NCBI GenBank assembly: GCA_027068075.1
Contig: JAMOUJ010000005.1
Span: 460,162-524,161 of the forward strand
Source of the DNA: Candidatus Aminicenantota bacterium
Lineage (GTDB): Bacteria > Acidobacteriota > Aminicenantia > S016-38
Length of the DNA: 64,000 bases
Direction of reading: 5' to 3'
Position numbers and translations under genes: made by a program. This document shows positions 16,125-25,109 of the stretch, one piece after another; positions within the stretch are counted from its first letter, which is position 1, and every line of letters begins with the position of its first letter. The notes under the pieces were generated by a model. The model was not told where the DNA came from and did not search any database. It worked only from the letters and a program-made list of their open reading frames with translations.

Positions 16125-16786
16125 AAAGACGCGAATTCATCGCTTTAGCCATAGGCGCCCTGGGCGCTTCTGCCTTCAAATTGAAGGGCAAAAACCTGAA
16201 GGGCAGCATAATATTTACTTCCTCCAATCCCAGGGAGGCCCTGAGGAGGCTTTCCCGGGAGATGGGGGGGCTGGAACTGGTGCCGGCCGATGAGGAGACC
16301 CGGCGTCTCCTTGGAATTTCTGGAACCTGGGGCCAGGGAACACGGGCCCTGGTCTTTCTCCGGGAACTTTCCCGGGAGGTGGAGACCAGCATAACCTACA
16401 CCGGAGAAAAGGGCATTGAAGACCCAAGGAAAAAATACGCCGGCGTTTATTCCTTCCTCCGCCGGGAAGGTAAGGGGCGGTATCTGGTGACCTTGGTCTT
16501 TGAAAAACCTTCTTCAGGAAAACCCCGGGCAGTGGTGGAGATAGGCGGAAGGAGGGCCATGGAAATAGATCTGGCGAAGGATGGGCTCTACAGGGTCAAA
16601 GGCCGGCAGGGGGGGATGACCCTGGAGGTCAGCCGGGGAAAGATTAGGGCGGTGGAAAGTTCTTGTGAAAAGAAAATCTGCGTAAACACCGGGTTTATCT
16701 CCTCTCCCCAGGAAAGGATAATATGCGTGCCCAATGGGGTAGTTGTTTCCATAGAAGGAAGCGGCCTGGACGCGGTCTCCTTTTAA
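16121..16786 (+). CDS. NusG domain II protein with twin-arginine-like signal
   Basis: 221 residues. Residues about 133-221 match the NusG-II family commonly encoded with Rnf and ApbE genes: AVVEIGGRRAMEIDL, then SSCEKKICVNTGFISSPQE and IICVPNGVVVSIEG, with three conserved Cys. The N-terminus KRREFIALAIGALGASAF resembles a twin-arginine signal, so the protein is probably exported. Residues about 25-130 form an extra domain I do not recognise (GSIIFTSSNPREALRRLSRE, then LLGISGTWGQGTRALVFLRE), absent from the usual short NusG-II proteins. It overlaps rseC by 4 nt and apbE by 64 nt. A role in maturation of the periplasmic flavin subunits is a guess from context. Confidence 0.8.
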   Translation: MKRREFIALAIGALGASAFKLKGKNLKGSIIFTSSNPREALRRLSREMGGLELVPADEETRRLLGISGTWGQGTRALVFLRELSREVETSITYTGEKGIEDPRKKYAGVYSFLRREGKGRYLVTLVFEKPSSGKPRAVVEIGGRRAMEIDLAKDGLYRVKGRQGGMTLEVSRGKIRAVESSCEKKICVNTGFISSPQERIICVPNGVVVSIEGSGLDAVSF

Positions 16787-17715
16787 TACTCTTTCCCTTA
16801 CTGCTCCTGAACTGCGGTCGCAGTCCCGGGGCAGGTGGGGCCCAGCCCCTGACCCGCACCCGTTTCCTCCTGGGAACCTATGTCACGGTGAAAATATACG
16901 GTTCCACCTCCCCGGAAATTCTGGACGATTTTTTCTCGGAGGTTGAGAGGATTTCCAATAAATACAGTCTGGAGAAGAAGGACAGTTATATCTCCAGGCT
17001 GAACCGGGGAGAGGTGACCGTGGATGGGGAGACCCGAAAACTCCTGAATTTTGCGAAAAAAATCTGGAAAATATCCCGGGGGGCTTTTGATCCCACGGTG
17101 GGTCGCCTTAAACTTCTCTGGGGTTTCAACGAAAGGCCCCATCTGCCGGATCCCCGGGAGGTGAAGAAAAGCCTGAAATTCGTTGGATTTTCAAAACTCA
17201 GGATGGAGGGGGGAAAAATAGTTTCCCGGGGAATCCTCCTTGATTTTTCCGGTTTTGCCAAGGGCTACGCCGTTGATAGGGGGGCAGAGGTCCTTGTAAA
17301 ACACGGAATTCGTTCGGCCCTCATTGATGCGGGTGGTGACATAAGGGTCATAGGCACGAAGCCCGGTGGAAAGCCCTGGAGGGTAGGGATAAAGAATCCC
17401 CGGGGTGCCGGGATGGTCAGGGTTCTTCCGCTCAGGAACGAAGCCGTGGCCACCTCCGGGGATTACGAAAACTTTTTCGTCAGGGACGGTGTAAAATACC
17501 ACCATCTCCTGGACCCCAGGACCGGTTATCCGGCCCGGGGATTTCAGAGCGTAACCGTGATTTCCCCTACCTGCATGGAGGCGGACGCCATGGCCACCGC
17601 CCTTTTCGTAGCGGGGCCCGGTCAGGCCAGGGAAATAGCCCGGAAGGCCTCGGTCCGGGCGATCTTCGTAAATTCCCGGGGAGAGGTGGAGGAGGTTTCC
17701 CCCGGCAATAATTGA
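16723..17715 (+). CDS. apbE: FAD:protein FMN transferase ApbE (lipoprotein)
   Basis: 330 residues. ApbE attaches FMN to threonine residues of RnfD and RnfG in the periplasm. A basic start, a hydrophobic LLLILFPLLLLNC with a lipobox Cys at about residue 32, then the catalytic domain: LLGTYVTVKIYG, AFDPTVGRL, DFSGFAKGYAVDR, the nucleotide-binding ALIDAGGDIRVIG and HHLLDPRTGYPARG, and a late MEADAMATALFVAG. All conserved features are present. No alternative start exists closer in, so the 64-nt overlap with the NusG-II gene looks real. Co-transcription with rnf fits its role. Confidence 0.94.
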   Translation: MRAQWGSCFHRRKRPGRGLLLILFPLLLLNCGRSPGAGGAQPLTRTRFLLGTYVTVKIYGSTSPEILDDFFSEVERISNKYSLEKKDSYISRLNRGEVTVDGETRKLLNFAKKIWKISRGAFDPTVGRLKLLWGFNERPHLPDPREVKKSLKFVGFSKLRMEGGKIVSRGILLDFSGFAKGYAVDRGAEVLVKHGIRSALIDAGGDIRVIGTKPGGKPWRVGIKNPRGAGMVRVLPLRNEAVATSGDYENFFVRDGVKYHHLLDPRTGYPARGFQSVTVISPTCMEADAMATALFVAGPGQAREIARKASVRAIFVNSRGEVEEVSPGNN

Positions 17716-17740
17716 TTTTGAAGTTTACTCCTTCTAAAAT
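17712..17740 (+). promoter_or_regulatory. Internal promoter before the DUF2085 gene, predicted near-leaderless
   Basis: TTGATT (17712-17717), 17 nt, TAAAAT (17735-17740), then 8 nt to the ATG at 17749. There is no Shine-Dalgarno. It overlaps the end of apbE and probably starts a second transcription unit. Confidence 0.6.
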
Positions 17741-17748
17741 CTATTTAA

Positions 17749-18189
17749 ATGAGAGCGAGAACCCTTTCCCTGGTGTTTTTCCTGGTGTGGTGGAGCGGAA
17801 TTTTTCTGGCTCCCGTCCTTCAGGCGGCGGGGGGAGACTCCCTTTTCCTCTACAAAATTTACTCCCAGGTGTGCCATCAAAGCCCCCAGAGAAGTTTTTT
17901 CCTCCTGGGAGAGAAACTCGGGGTTTGCTCCCGCTGCACCGGAATTTACACCGGAGCCCTTTTCTTTAGTCTTCTTTCGTTCAAGTTCAGGCCGCCCCTT
18001 CGGGCTTCCTCTGTGGGTTTGTTGCTTTCCCCTTTGATTCTGGGTAAATTTATGGAAAAACTCACAGGTTTTTCCAGCAATTGGGAGAGGTTTTTCACCG
18101 GACTTTTTCCCGGCATTCTTTTGGGTATGGGTTTGCTCTACGGACTGGAGGATTTAGAAAGGAGGAAAAATGAAGGGAGACCTTTATAG
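17749..18189 (+). CDS. DUF2085 membrane protein
   Basis: 146 residues with four hydrophobic segments. The family hallmark is visible: YSQVCHQSPQRSF (about 38-50) and GVCSRCTGIYTG (about 58-69), four Cys/His residues facing one membrane side that could bind a metal or haem. The function is not established. It is the first gene of the putative second transcription unit and overlaps the next membrane-protein gene by 20 nt. The pairing of a DUF2085 protein with another small membrane protein hints at a two-component membrane assembly. Confidence 0.8.
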   Translation: MRARTLSLVFFLVWWSGIFLAPVLQAAGGDSLFLYKIYSQVCHQSPQRSFFLLGEKLGVCSRCTGIYTGALFFSLLSFKFRPPLRASSVGLLLSPLILGKFMEKLTGFSSNWERFFTGLFPGILLGMGLLYGLEDLERRKNEGRPL

Positions 18190-18622
18190 TGCGGCCCTGT
18201 GGGCAGGGCTGGCCAGCGGAATTCTCAGCGGGTTTCCCCTGCTGAGCCTCGGCAACTGCCTGTGCTGTCTGTGGATAGTAGGTGGAGGAGTCTTCGCTGC
18301 CTATCTTTATCAACGCAATTCCTCGGAGAAATTGACCTCCAGCGACGGCATGAAGGCCGGAGCCCTGGCTGGATTTCTGGCGGCCATGGTGGCCACCCTT
18401 ATGGACCTGGTTTTCTCCTACTGGACCAGGGACCTGCTCATAAGGTTCATGGAGGCCTATGGTATGGAGCCTTCAACCTTCATGAATTATCAGCACTACT
18501 TCACCGCCAGGGGATTTGCTTCCACCCTTTTGATGAGGTTAATAATCTTCTCCCTTTTTGCGGCCATAGGAGGGGCCCTTGGCACGGCTTTATTTAAGCC
18601 CAAGGCCTACGGCCATAATTAA
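18170..18622 (+). CDS. Small membrane protein with CxxCC motif
   Basis: 150 residues, three to four hydrophobic helices. The first helix region contains SLGNCLCCLWIVGGG (about 26-40), a CxCC cluster found in a family of short uncharacterised membrane proteins of anaerobic and Acidobacteriota-like bacteria; the second half has helices near 65-85 and 115-140. The function is unknown. It starts 20 nt inside the DUF2085 gene and ends 44 nt inside the lipid kinase gene. I recognise the style but no named family. Confidence 0.65.
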   Translation: MKGDLYSAALWAGLASGILSGFPLLSLGNCLCCLWIVGGGVFAAYLYQRNSSEKLTSSDGMKAGALAGFLAAMVATLMDLVFSYWTRDLLIRFMEAYGMEPSTFMNYQHYFTARGFASTLLMRLIIFSLFAAIGGALGTALFKPKAYGHN

Positions 18623-19457
18623 TCCCGCCTCGGGAAACGGCAGGACCTTCAGAAGGTGGGAGAAACTCAGGGCCTTTCTCCTTTCTCATTTCAGGGAGAT
18701 AAGGGAGAGGTTTACGGAGGGACCCAGGCACGCCACGGAAATCGCCCGGGAAGAATTGAGGGAGGGTCAGACACACATAATCTCCGTGGGGGGTGATGGA
18801 ACCCTGAACGAGGTGGCCAACGGCTTTTTTGAAGAAGAGAAACCGATAAATCCCGGAGCCGGCCTCTCGGTTTTGCCCTCGGGAAGGGGGAACGACTTTG
18901 CCAAGGGCCTGGGGCTGAGACGGAAACGCATGAAATTTTCCCGGAGTCTTCGGGTGGACCTGGTTTCCATGGGGGAACGGTTCTTCGTGAATGTAATGGA
19001 TCTGGGCCTGGGAGGGGAGGTGGTAAGCAGGCTCGGCCGGGGAACCCACACAGGCTTAGTGTACTCCCTTAAACTACTGGGGGAGTTTTTCAAATACAGA
19101 CCCAAATTTTACGAGGTGGAGGCCGATGGGGAAAAATTTTCAGGGAGGTTCTTGACGGTGGTGGTGGCCAACGGCCCGGTCTTCGGCGGTGGAATGAAGA
19201 TCGCTCCGGTGGCCAGCCCCACGGACGGGTTTCTGGATGTGGTGGCGGTGGGCGCCCTTTCCCCGGTGGAATTCCTCATCAATCTTCCCAGGCTTTACAG
19301 GGGCACCCTTCTATCCCACCCCCGGGTTTTTCACCTCAGGGCCAGGGAGGTGAGGATAAAATCCCGGAACCAATTGGGGGAGTACGACGGGGAACCCTTT
19401 AGGGCTTCCAGTGTTTACCTCCGGGTAAGGCCCGGGGTTTTGAGGTTGATCGTATGA
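18579..19457 (+). CDS. YegS/DagK-type lipid (diacylglycerol) kinase
   Basis: 292 residues from a TTG start at 18579; no nearer ATG precedes the first motif, IINPASGNGR (13-22). The family motifs continue with GGDGTLNEVANG (about 65-76) and LPSGRGNDFAKGLGL (about 92-106). These proteins phosphorylate diacylglycerol or related lipids using ATP and recycle lipids used in envelope synthesis. The 44-nt overlap with the preceding gene implies coupled translation. A TTG start with weak ribosome site predicts low expression. Substrate cannot be told from sequence. Confidence 0.88.
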   Translation: MARLYLSPRPTAIINPASGNGRTFRRWEKLRAFLLSHFREIRERFTEGPRHATEIAREELREGQTHIISVGGDGTLNEVANGFFEEEKPINPGAGLSVLPSGRGNDFAKGLGLRRKRMKFSRSLRVDLVSMGERFFVNVMDLGLGGEVVSRLGRGTHTGLVYSLKLLGEFFKYRPKFYEVEADGEKFSGRFLTVVVANGPVFGGGMKIAPVASPTDGFLDVVAVGALSPVEFLINLPRLYRGTLLSHPRVFHLRAREVRIKSRNQLGEYDGEPFRASSVYLRVRPGVLRLIV

Positions 19458-20596
19458 AGTTACCGAAGATCAGGGCAGTGGAAATTCTTCCCTATAAGGA
19501 GGGGGAGTTTCTGTTGAGGGATCCCCTCATGCTTTCGGATCAGGTTCTGGTGGTTCCGGAACCGGTAGTTTTCATTCTCACCTTTCTGGACGGAGAGTCG
19601 GAGGAAATTGCTCTGAAGGAGGCCTTTTTCCGCCGCTATCGGGAGATGCTTTTCAGCGAAGACCTCCAGGAAGTTTTGAAAACCCTGGGGGAGAACTACC
19701 TTCTGGAAGACGAAGCCTTCAGAAGGAGGATGGAAGAAATTAGAAGGGAGTTTTACTCTTACCCCTATGTTCCCATGCGCTCCCTGAACCGAGGGAATAC
19801 CGATTTTGAAGCCCTGAGGAGAAGGATAAGGGAGGAGACCCTTCCCGGGGAAGGTCCGGAAAGGGGGATAATTTCCCCCCACATTGACTACCATAGGGGA
19901 AGAAGGGGATATGCCTTGGCCTACGGAGGATGGAGGGATCTTCAGGGCAAAACCGTGGTCTTTCTGGGGGTAAACCACACGCCCTTCAGGGACAAGTTCA
20001 TCCTCTCCTCCCGGGGATACATGACCCCCTGGGGACCGGTGGAGGCCGACAGGGAGGCTGTAAAGGCCCTGGAGGAGGTTCTGGAGGACCCCTACGGCGA
20101 TGAAGAGGCCCATATGTTTGAGCACTCCATAGAACTGAATGTGGGATATCTCAAGGCCCTTACGGACTTCAAAATGGTGGCCCTGCTGACCCCCAGTTTT
20201 TCCCCTTATATTGAAAGGGGAGTTCTACCGGGGGAGGAATTTTCCCCCCTGTTTTCCCTGTTGAAGGAGATGGCCGAAGACGACAACTACATCCTGGTGG
20301 CGGCGGCGGACCTCAGCCATTACGGAAGAAATTTCGGGGACAAGGAGAAGGCTGAGGAACTTCTCCCCCGGGTGGAAGCCCTGGACAGGAGGCTCCTCCG
20401 GGAGATGGAGGCGGGGGATGCCGAGGGTTTCCTCCGGGAGTTTTTCCCCCATAAAAACGCCACCAGGGTTTGCGGAACCGGTGCAATTTATGTATTCTTA
20501 AAATCGGTGGGGAAAGAGGGAAAACTCCTGGGTTATTTCAACGCCCTGGACCCCGACGGGACCTCGGCTGTTAGTTTTGCTGCACTAATATATTAA
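19454..20596 (+). CDS. MEMO1-family (AmmeMemoRadiSam system protein B) protein with N-terminal extension
   Basis: 380 residues. Residues about 135-380 are the MEMO fold, related to class III extradiol dioxygenases: GIISPHIDYHRGRRGYALAYG, VFLGVNHTPF, MFEHSIELNVGYLKAL and VAAADLSHYG carry the conserved His residues. Residues 1-130 form a separate alpha-helical domain (PLMLSDQVLVVPEPVVFILTFLDG, then FRRRMEEIRREFYSYPYVPM) of the PqqD/winged-helix kind seen in Acidobacteriota homologues. The radical-SAM and AMMECR1 partners of the AmmeMemoRadiSam set are not in this window. The biochemical role is unknown. It overlaps the lipid kinase gene by 4 nt. Confidence 0.85.
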   Translation: MKLPKIRAVEILPYKEGEFLLRDPLMLSDQVLVVPEPVVFILTFLDGESEEIALKEAFFRRYREMLFSEDLQEVLKTLGENYLLEDEAFRRRMEEIRREFYSYPYVPMRSLNRGNTDFEALRRRIREETLPGEGPERGIISPHIDYHRGRRGYALAYGGWRDLQGKTVVFLGVNHTPFRDKFILSSRGYMTPWGPVEADREAVKALEEVLEDPYGDEEAHMFEHSIELNVGYLKALTDFKMVALLTPSFSPYIERGVLPGEEFSPLFSLLKEMAEDDNYILVAAADLSHYGRNFGDKEKAEELLPRVEALDRRLLREMEAGDAEGFLREFFPHKNATRVCGTGAIYVFLKSVGKEGKLLGYFNALDPDGTSAVSFAALIY

Positions 20597-20615
20597 GAAA
20601 AAGAAGGAGGAATGC

Positions 20616-22355
20616 ATGGAATTTCCAAGGGTTAGACCCACCAGGGGCTGGTTTCCCATCCCCGAATACTTAAAGAGGACGGCCGAAAAATTCCCGGAAA
20701 GGCCGGCGGTGAGGATAAGGAGAAAGAAAAAATGGTTTGGCTATACCTACGGAGAACTCCTGAATAAGGTTTCCCGCCTGGCAGCCTTCATAGCCGATCA
20801 GGGATTGGGGAGGGGTTCCAAAATATCCGTCCTGGGAGAGAACAGACCGGAATGGATCCTGTCCTATTTCGCCATCCAGTGGGCCGGGGCCACGGTGGTT
20901 CCCCTGGATGCCAAACTGAAGCCCCCTGAATACCTCCACATCCTCAACGACGCCGAGGTGGAAATGCTCTTCGTTTCCGGCTCCAAATTCCCCGATATTG
21001 AGGAAATCCGGGAAAGGGTTCCCACCCTTAAAAAGGTGGTGGTGATGGACGAGGTGAACGGGGAGATGACCCTGGACAAGGTTTTTGAGGACTACAAAGA
21101 GGGAATTCCCATGGCGGCCCTGGGCCTGGAGGACCTGGCGGTTATCCTCTACACCTCGGGCACCACGGGAACTTCCAAGGGGGTGATGCTCACCCACAAG
21201 AACATTTCCTCCAATGTGGATGCCATTTATCAGATAATCTACATAGACGAAAACGACCGAAGTTTTTCCTATCTTCCCCTTCACCATGTTTTTGAGGGTA
21301 CTGCCGGCATGATATTTCCCCTTTCGGTGGGGGTGTCCATAACCCTGGCCCGTTCCCTCAAACCCACGGAGATGATAGAAGACCTGCGGGATACAAAGCC
21401 CACCCTTATGACCACGGTTCCCCTGCTTCTTGAGAAATTTCTTCTCCGCATCCGAAGCGACTTGAAGAAATCCAAGGTGAAAAAGGGAATGGTGGGCCTT
21501 ATGAAGGGACTCCACAAGGGCATAAGGCCCATCCTGGGAAGGGAGAGGGCCAGAAGGGTTTTCAAACCCATACTTTCCAAGTTGGGATTTGAAGAACTCC
21601 GATACATGGTTTCCGGAGGAGCCGCCCTGCCCCGCTGGGTTTCCCAGGGTTTGGAGGAACTGGGCTTTCCCATTCTTCAGGGCTACGGGCTTTCGGAAAC
21701 CGCCCCGGTGCTTACGGCTAATCCACCATGCTGTCCCCGGAACGCCTCCGCGGGGCTTCCCTTGCCCTATGTGGAAATAAGAATTATGGATCCCGACCCT
21801 GAAGGAGTGGGGGAGATTGCCGCCCGGGGACCCAATGTCATGCCCGGATATTACAAGAATCCAGAGGCGACCCGGGAGGTTTTCACCGATGACGGGTGGT
21901 TCCTCACCGGGGATGTGGGCTACCTTGACGAGGACGGTTTTCTTTACATAACCGGTCGCAAGAAATCGGTCATAGTCACCGCCGGGGGAAAGAACATCTT
22001 TCCGGAGGAGGTGGAGGCGGTTCTCCTTCAATCCCCCTTCATAGAGGAGGTTCTGGTGGTTCGGGGAGCCAATCCCGTCACTGGAGCCGAGGAAGTGCAG
22101 GCCATAGTGTATCCCAATTTTGAAGAGGTGGAGGCCTACTTCAAAGAGAAGGGAATTACCAATCCCACCGAAAAGCAAATAGAGGAACTCATCGGGGCGG
22201 AGATAAACAAATATTCTGCCCAACTGGCCGACTACAAGAAGCCCAAGAGGTTCCGTCTCAGGGACGAGGAATTCCCCAAAACCACCACCAGGAAGATAAA
22301 GCGATATCTGTTTGAGGAAAAGAGCATACCCCTCATGAAGGAAAAGAAAAAATAG
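20616..22355 (+). CDS. Long-chain acyl-CoA synthetase (AMP-binding enzyme)
   Basis: 579 residues. ANL-superfamily enzyme that activates fatty acids with ATP and CoA. Motifs: the phosphate-binding YTSGTTGTSKGVMLTHKN (about 181-198), QGYGLSETAPV (about 358-368), GWFLTGDVGYLDEDGFL (about 427-443) and GRKKSVIVTAGGKNIFPEE (about 447-465); the catalytic Lys lies in the last 50 residues (TTRKIKR). It is the bacterial FadD15/LCFA type rather than acetate-specific. It has a good Shine-Dalgarno (GGAGG, 19-nt gap after MEMO). In this operon it may supply acyl-CoA for lipid or fatty-acid use. Confidence 0.92.
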   Translation: MEFPRVRPTRGWFPIPEYLKRTAEKFPERPAVRIRRKKKWFGYTYGELLNKVSRLAAFIADQGLGRGSKISVLGENRPEWILSYFAIQWAGATVVPLDAKLKPPEYLHILNDAEVEMLFVSGSKFPDIEEIRERVPTLKKVVVMDEVNGEMTLDKVFEDYKEGIPMAALGLEDLAVILYTSGTTGTSKGVMLTHKNISSNVDAIYQIIYIDENDRSFSYLPLHHVFEGTAGMIFPLSVGVSITLARSLKPTEMIEDLRDTKPTLMTTVPLLLEKFLLRIRSDLKKSKVKKGMVGLMKGLHKGIRPILGRERARRVFKPILSKLGFEELRYMVSGGAALPRWVSQGLEELGFPILQGYGLSETAPVLTANPPCCPRNASAGLPLPYVEIRIMDPDPEGVGEIAARGPNVMPGYYKNPEATREVFTDDGWFLTGDVGYLDEDGFLYITGRKKSVIVTAGGKNIFPEEVEAVLLQSPFIEEVLVVRGANPVTGAEEVQAIVYPNFEEVEAYFKEKGITNPTEKQIEELIGAEINKYSAQLADYKKPKRFRLRDEEFPKTTTRKIKRYLFEEKSIPLMKEKKK

Positions 22356-22359
22356 AAAA

Positions 22360-24000
22360 ATGGAAAGGGTCATAGTAATCGGGCACAAAAACCCCGATTC
22401 GGATTCGGTCTGCTCTGCCATCGGTTACGCCTTCTTTAAAAACAGCGTTGACCGCAAAAGGCTTTACATTCCCGCCCGGGCCGGTGAACTTAACCCGGAG
22501 ACCAGGTTCATCCTGGAGAAGTTCCAGGTGGAGGAACCGGAACTGGTGGAAAGTTTAAAACTCAAACTCAGGGATATGGAGTTCAGAACTCCGGTGGTCT
22601 CCTCCCCCGATGCTTCCATAAAGGATGTGGTGGACCTCATGAAGGAGCACGAGATCAGGCTCATACCCCTGGTGGACCATGAGGGAAAACCCTTGGGAAT
22701 AGTAACCCAGGCCAAGGTGGCCAGGGAGATGGTGGAGGGGCTGGGGAGGAGGGATCTTTCCCACGACCCGGTGGATGTTTCCCTCCTCAGCAGGGTGCTG
22801 GACGGAAGGGTTCTGTCCAATTCCCGGGGAAGAAGAACCCTCGGGGGAAGGATTTTCGTGGGGGTCCGAAAACCCGAAACCCTGACTAAGTCCCTGGGAA
22901 AGAAGGACATCCTTCTGGTGGGGGATCGGTTTGATGTGGCCAGGGCCGCCCTTTCCGTCCCCGTTTCGGCGGTGATATTCACCGGAGGCGTGAATCCTCC
23001 CCAGGACCTCATAGAGGAGGCCAGAGCCCGGGGGGTGCTTTTCATAACCACCCCCTACGACACCCTTTCCACCGCCAAACTGGTTGAACTTTCCAGGCCG
23101 GCGCTGTCCCTCGTGAGGAAAGAATTCCCCACGGCCTTTCTGGACGAGCCCATGGAAGAGATAAAGGACAAGGTGCTTAATTCCAGCATAAGGGGGGTTC
23201 TCGCCCTGGACTACGAGGGGAGGCTGGTGGGGGTGGTTACCAGGACGGACCTGATAAACTTGAAGCCCAAGAAGGTTATCCTGGTAGACCATAACGAAGT
23301 TTCCCAGGCGGTGGAGGGTATAGAGGAGGCGGACATTCAAGAGGTGATAGACCACCACAGGATAGGGGAGATTTCCACCCTCAAGCCCATTTACTTCTAT
23401 GTGGAACCCATCGGGAGCACCTCCACCATAGTGGCGGATTTCTTCGCCCAGAAACGGGTGGCCATGCCCAGGGAAATAGCCGGACTTCTCCTGGCCGGGA
23501 TAATATCGGATACCATGAACCTCACCCTTTCCACCACCACCGCCAAGGACAGACGGGTGGCCCGCAGGCTGGCCTCCCTTCTCAAGGTTGACATATCCGC
23601 CCTGGCGGAGGAACTTTTGAAGGCTGCCTCCCACCTGGAGGGCTTGTCCCCGGAGGAGATAATATTCAGGGACTTCAAGGAATACCACTTCGGGAAAAAG
23701 AAGGTGGGGGTGGGTCAGGTAATAATCTCCGATTTTTCACCGCTTTACGAGAGGGAGGAAGAGATACGAAGGGCCCTGGAGGAGAGCCGCCAGAGGGGAG
23801 GATATGCCCTTCTGGCCCTCATGATTACCGATCCTTTGAGGGGTGTTTCCGAAGTCTGGGCCGCCGGGGAAAAGGGTCTCATAAGGCAGGCCTTTCGGGT
23901 GGAGGAAATGGACGGAAAATTTCTTCTCAAGGGAGTCCTTTCCCGTAAGAAGGATTTTATAACCAGGCTGGGGGAGACCATAATCCGGGGTATGCTATAA
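22360..24000 (+). CDS. ppaC: Mn-dependent family II inorganic pyrophosphatase with CBS and DRTGG domains
   Basis: 546 residues. The DHH-type catalytic domain is split: the N-terminus has GHKNPDSDSVCSAIGYAF (7-24) and, after an insertion, VDHNEVSQAVEG and VIDHHRIGEIS complete the metal site (about 310-340), with a DHHA2 domain at the end. The insertion holds a CBS pair (from about residue 68 and from about 265) around a DRTGG domain (about 120-250). This CBS-DRTGG-CBS arrangement is the adenine-nucleotide-regulated form known in Firmicutes and other anaerobes. It hydrolyses PPi, which the acyl-CoA synthetase upstream releases. It also balances the PPi-linked pyruvate phosphate dikinase at 42335-45097. 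Confidence 0.93.
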   Translation: MERVIVIGHKNPDSDSVCSAIGYAFFKNSVDRKRLYIPARAGELNPETRFILEKFQVEEPELVESLKLKLRDMEFRTPVVSSPDASIKDVVDLMKEHEIRLIPLVDHEGKPLGIVTQAKVAREMVEGLGRRDLSHDPVDVSLLSRVLDGRVLSNSRGRRTLGGRIFVGVRKPETLTKSLGKKDILLVGDRFDVARAALSVPVSAVIFTGGVNPPQDLIEEARARGVLFITTPYDTLSTAKLVELSRPALSLVRKEFPTAFLDEPMEEIKDKVLNSSIRGVLALDYEGRLVGVVTRTDLINLKPKKVILVDHNEVSQAVEGIEEADIQEVIDHHRIGEISTLKPIYFYVEPIGSTSTIVADFFAQKRVAMPREIAGLLLAGIISDTMNLTLSTTTAKDRRVARRLASLLKVDISALAEELLKAASHLEGLSPEEIIFRDFKEYHFGKKKVGVGQVIISDFSPLYEREEEIRRALEESRQRGGYALLALMITDPLRGVSEVWAAGEKGLIRQAFRVEEMDGKFLLKGVLSRKKDFITRLGETIIRGML

Positions 24001-24001
24001 T
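23993..24001 (+). promoter_or_regulatory. Extended -10 promoter of the PLP decarboxylase gene, predicted leaderless
   Basis: TGC-TATAAT (23993-24001) overlaps the TAA stop of the pyrophosphatase gene and ends 7 nt before the ATG at 24009. No Shine-Dalgarno is present, and no good -35 was found. Confidence 0.5.
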
Positions 24002-24008
24002 TTTGCGG

Positions 24009-25109
24009 ATGAAAGGGAAGATCAAAACCCCTGTCCTCGTTTGCTCCAAGGAGAAGATAGCGGAAAAATACCGCCTCCTGACCTCAGCCCTCCCCGGGGT
24101 TCAGCACTTCTACGCCGCCAAGGCCAATTTTCACCCGAAGATTATAAAAACGGTGGTTTCCCTGGGAATGGGCCTGGATGTGAGTTCCCCCGGGGAACTC
24201 AACCTGGCCCGGGAAAACTCCCTTCCCGGCGAGAAGGTGATTTACACCCAGCCCATAAAAAAGGAGGAAGAAATCGCCCTGGCCCGGGATTACGAGGTCA
24301 AGGCCCTTATCTTTGACAATCCAGAGGAGGCCAGGAAGATCTCCAGGGTATGGCCCGGGGCTCCGGTTCTCCTGAGAATAAAGGTGGAAAATCCCTTCTG
24401 CGTGGTCAACCTTTCGGAAAAGTTCGGAGCCGAACCTGCCGCCGCCAAGGACCTTTTTCTCTTGGCCCGGGACCTGGGACTTCGGGTGAGAGGTATAGCC
24501 TTTCATGTGGGTTCCCAGACGATAAATCCCACCCCTTATTTTGAAACCCTGAAAATAGTGAGGAGGCTTTTCAATGTGGCCGCCGGAGAAGGTCTTTATT
24601 TTGACCTGCTGGACATAGGGGGAGGTTTTCCCATCGCTTACCGACAACCGATAATGGCGGCGGAGAGTTTCTTTCAGCCCATCCGTTCCACCCTGGAGAA
24701 CTACTTCCCCTCCACGGAGATAATATCCGAGCCCGGAAGGTTTGTGGTGGGGGATGCCTGTTACCTGGTGGCCCGGGTGGTGGGTAAAGCCGTGAGGAAG
24801 GGGATGCGCTGGTATTACATAGACGATGGGCTTTACGGTAGTTTTTCCGGGAAGGTTTACGACCATGCGGACTACCCCATCCATCCCCTGAAGGAAGGGG
24901 AGGGGAAGCCTTCGGTGATTGCCGGTCCCACCTGCGATTCCTTTGATGTGGTTTACCGGGAGGTTATCCTTCCCGAAATGGAGGTGGGGGACTACATGGT
25001 TTTTAAGAGCATGGGGGCCTATACCCTGGCCAGCGCCAGCAATTTTAACGGCTTTGATAAACCAGAATTATTGATAGAGGAGGATGAACTTGAGTTTCAA
25101 GTATTTTGA
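24009..25109 (+). CDS. Fold type III PLP-dependent (ornithine-type) decarboxylase
   Basis: 366 residues from the ATG at 24009; an in-frame TTG six bases upstream is less likely. Alanine-racemase-fold decarboxylase. The PLP lysine is in YAAKANFHP (about 36-44), the glycine loop is DIGGGFPIAY (about 204-213), and the second-subunit catalytic Cys is in GPTCDSFDVV (about 304-313). Ornithine, lysine and carboxynorspermidine decarboxylases share this fold; the immediately following spermidine synthase favours putrescine formation from ornithine. It lacks a Shine-Dalgarno and has a perfect -10 ending 7 nt upstream. Its end overlaps the spermidine synthase gene by 26 nt. Confidence 0.88.
   Translation: MKGKIKTPVLVCSKEKIAEKYRLLTSALPGVQHFYAAKANFHPKIIKTVVSLGMGLDVSSPGELNLARENSLPGEKVIYTQPIKKEEEIALARDYEVKALIFDNPEEARKISRVWPGAPVLLRIKVENPFCVVNLSEKFGAEPAAAKDLFLLARDLGLRVRGIAFHVGSQTINPTPYFETLKIVRRLFNVAAGEGLYFDLLDIGGGFPIAYRQPIMAAESFFQPIRSTLENYFPSTEIISEPGRFVVGDACYLVARVVGKAVRKGMRWYYIDDGLYGSFSGKVYDHADYPIHPLKEGEGKPSVIAGPTCDSFDVVYREVILPEMEVGDYMVFKSMGAYTLASASNFNGFDKPELLIEEDELEFQVF

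Noticed and set aside
20670..22421. A 583-codon minus-strand frame opposite the acyl-CoA synthetase
   Set aside because: No ribosome site, no family motif, and the opposite strand carries an unmistakable AMP-binding enzyme.
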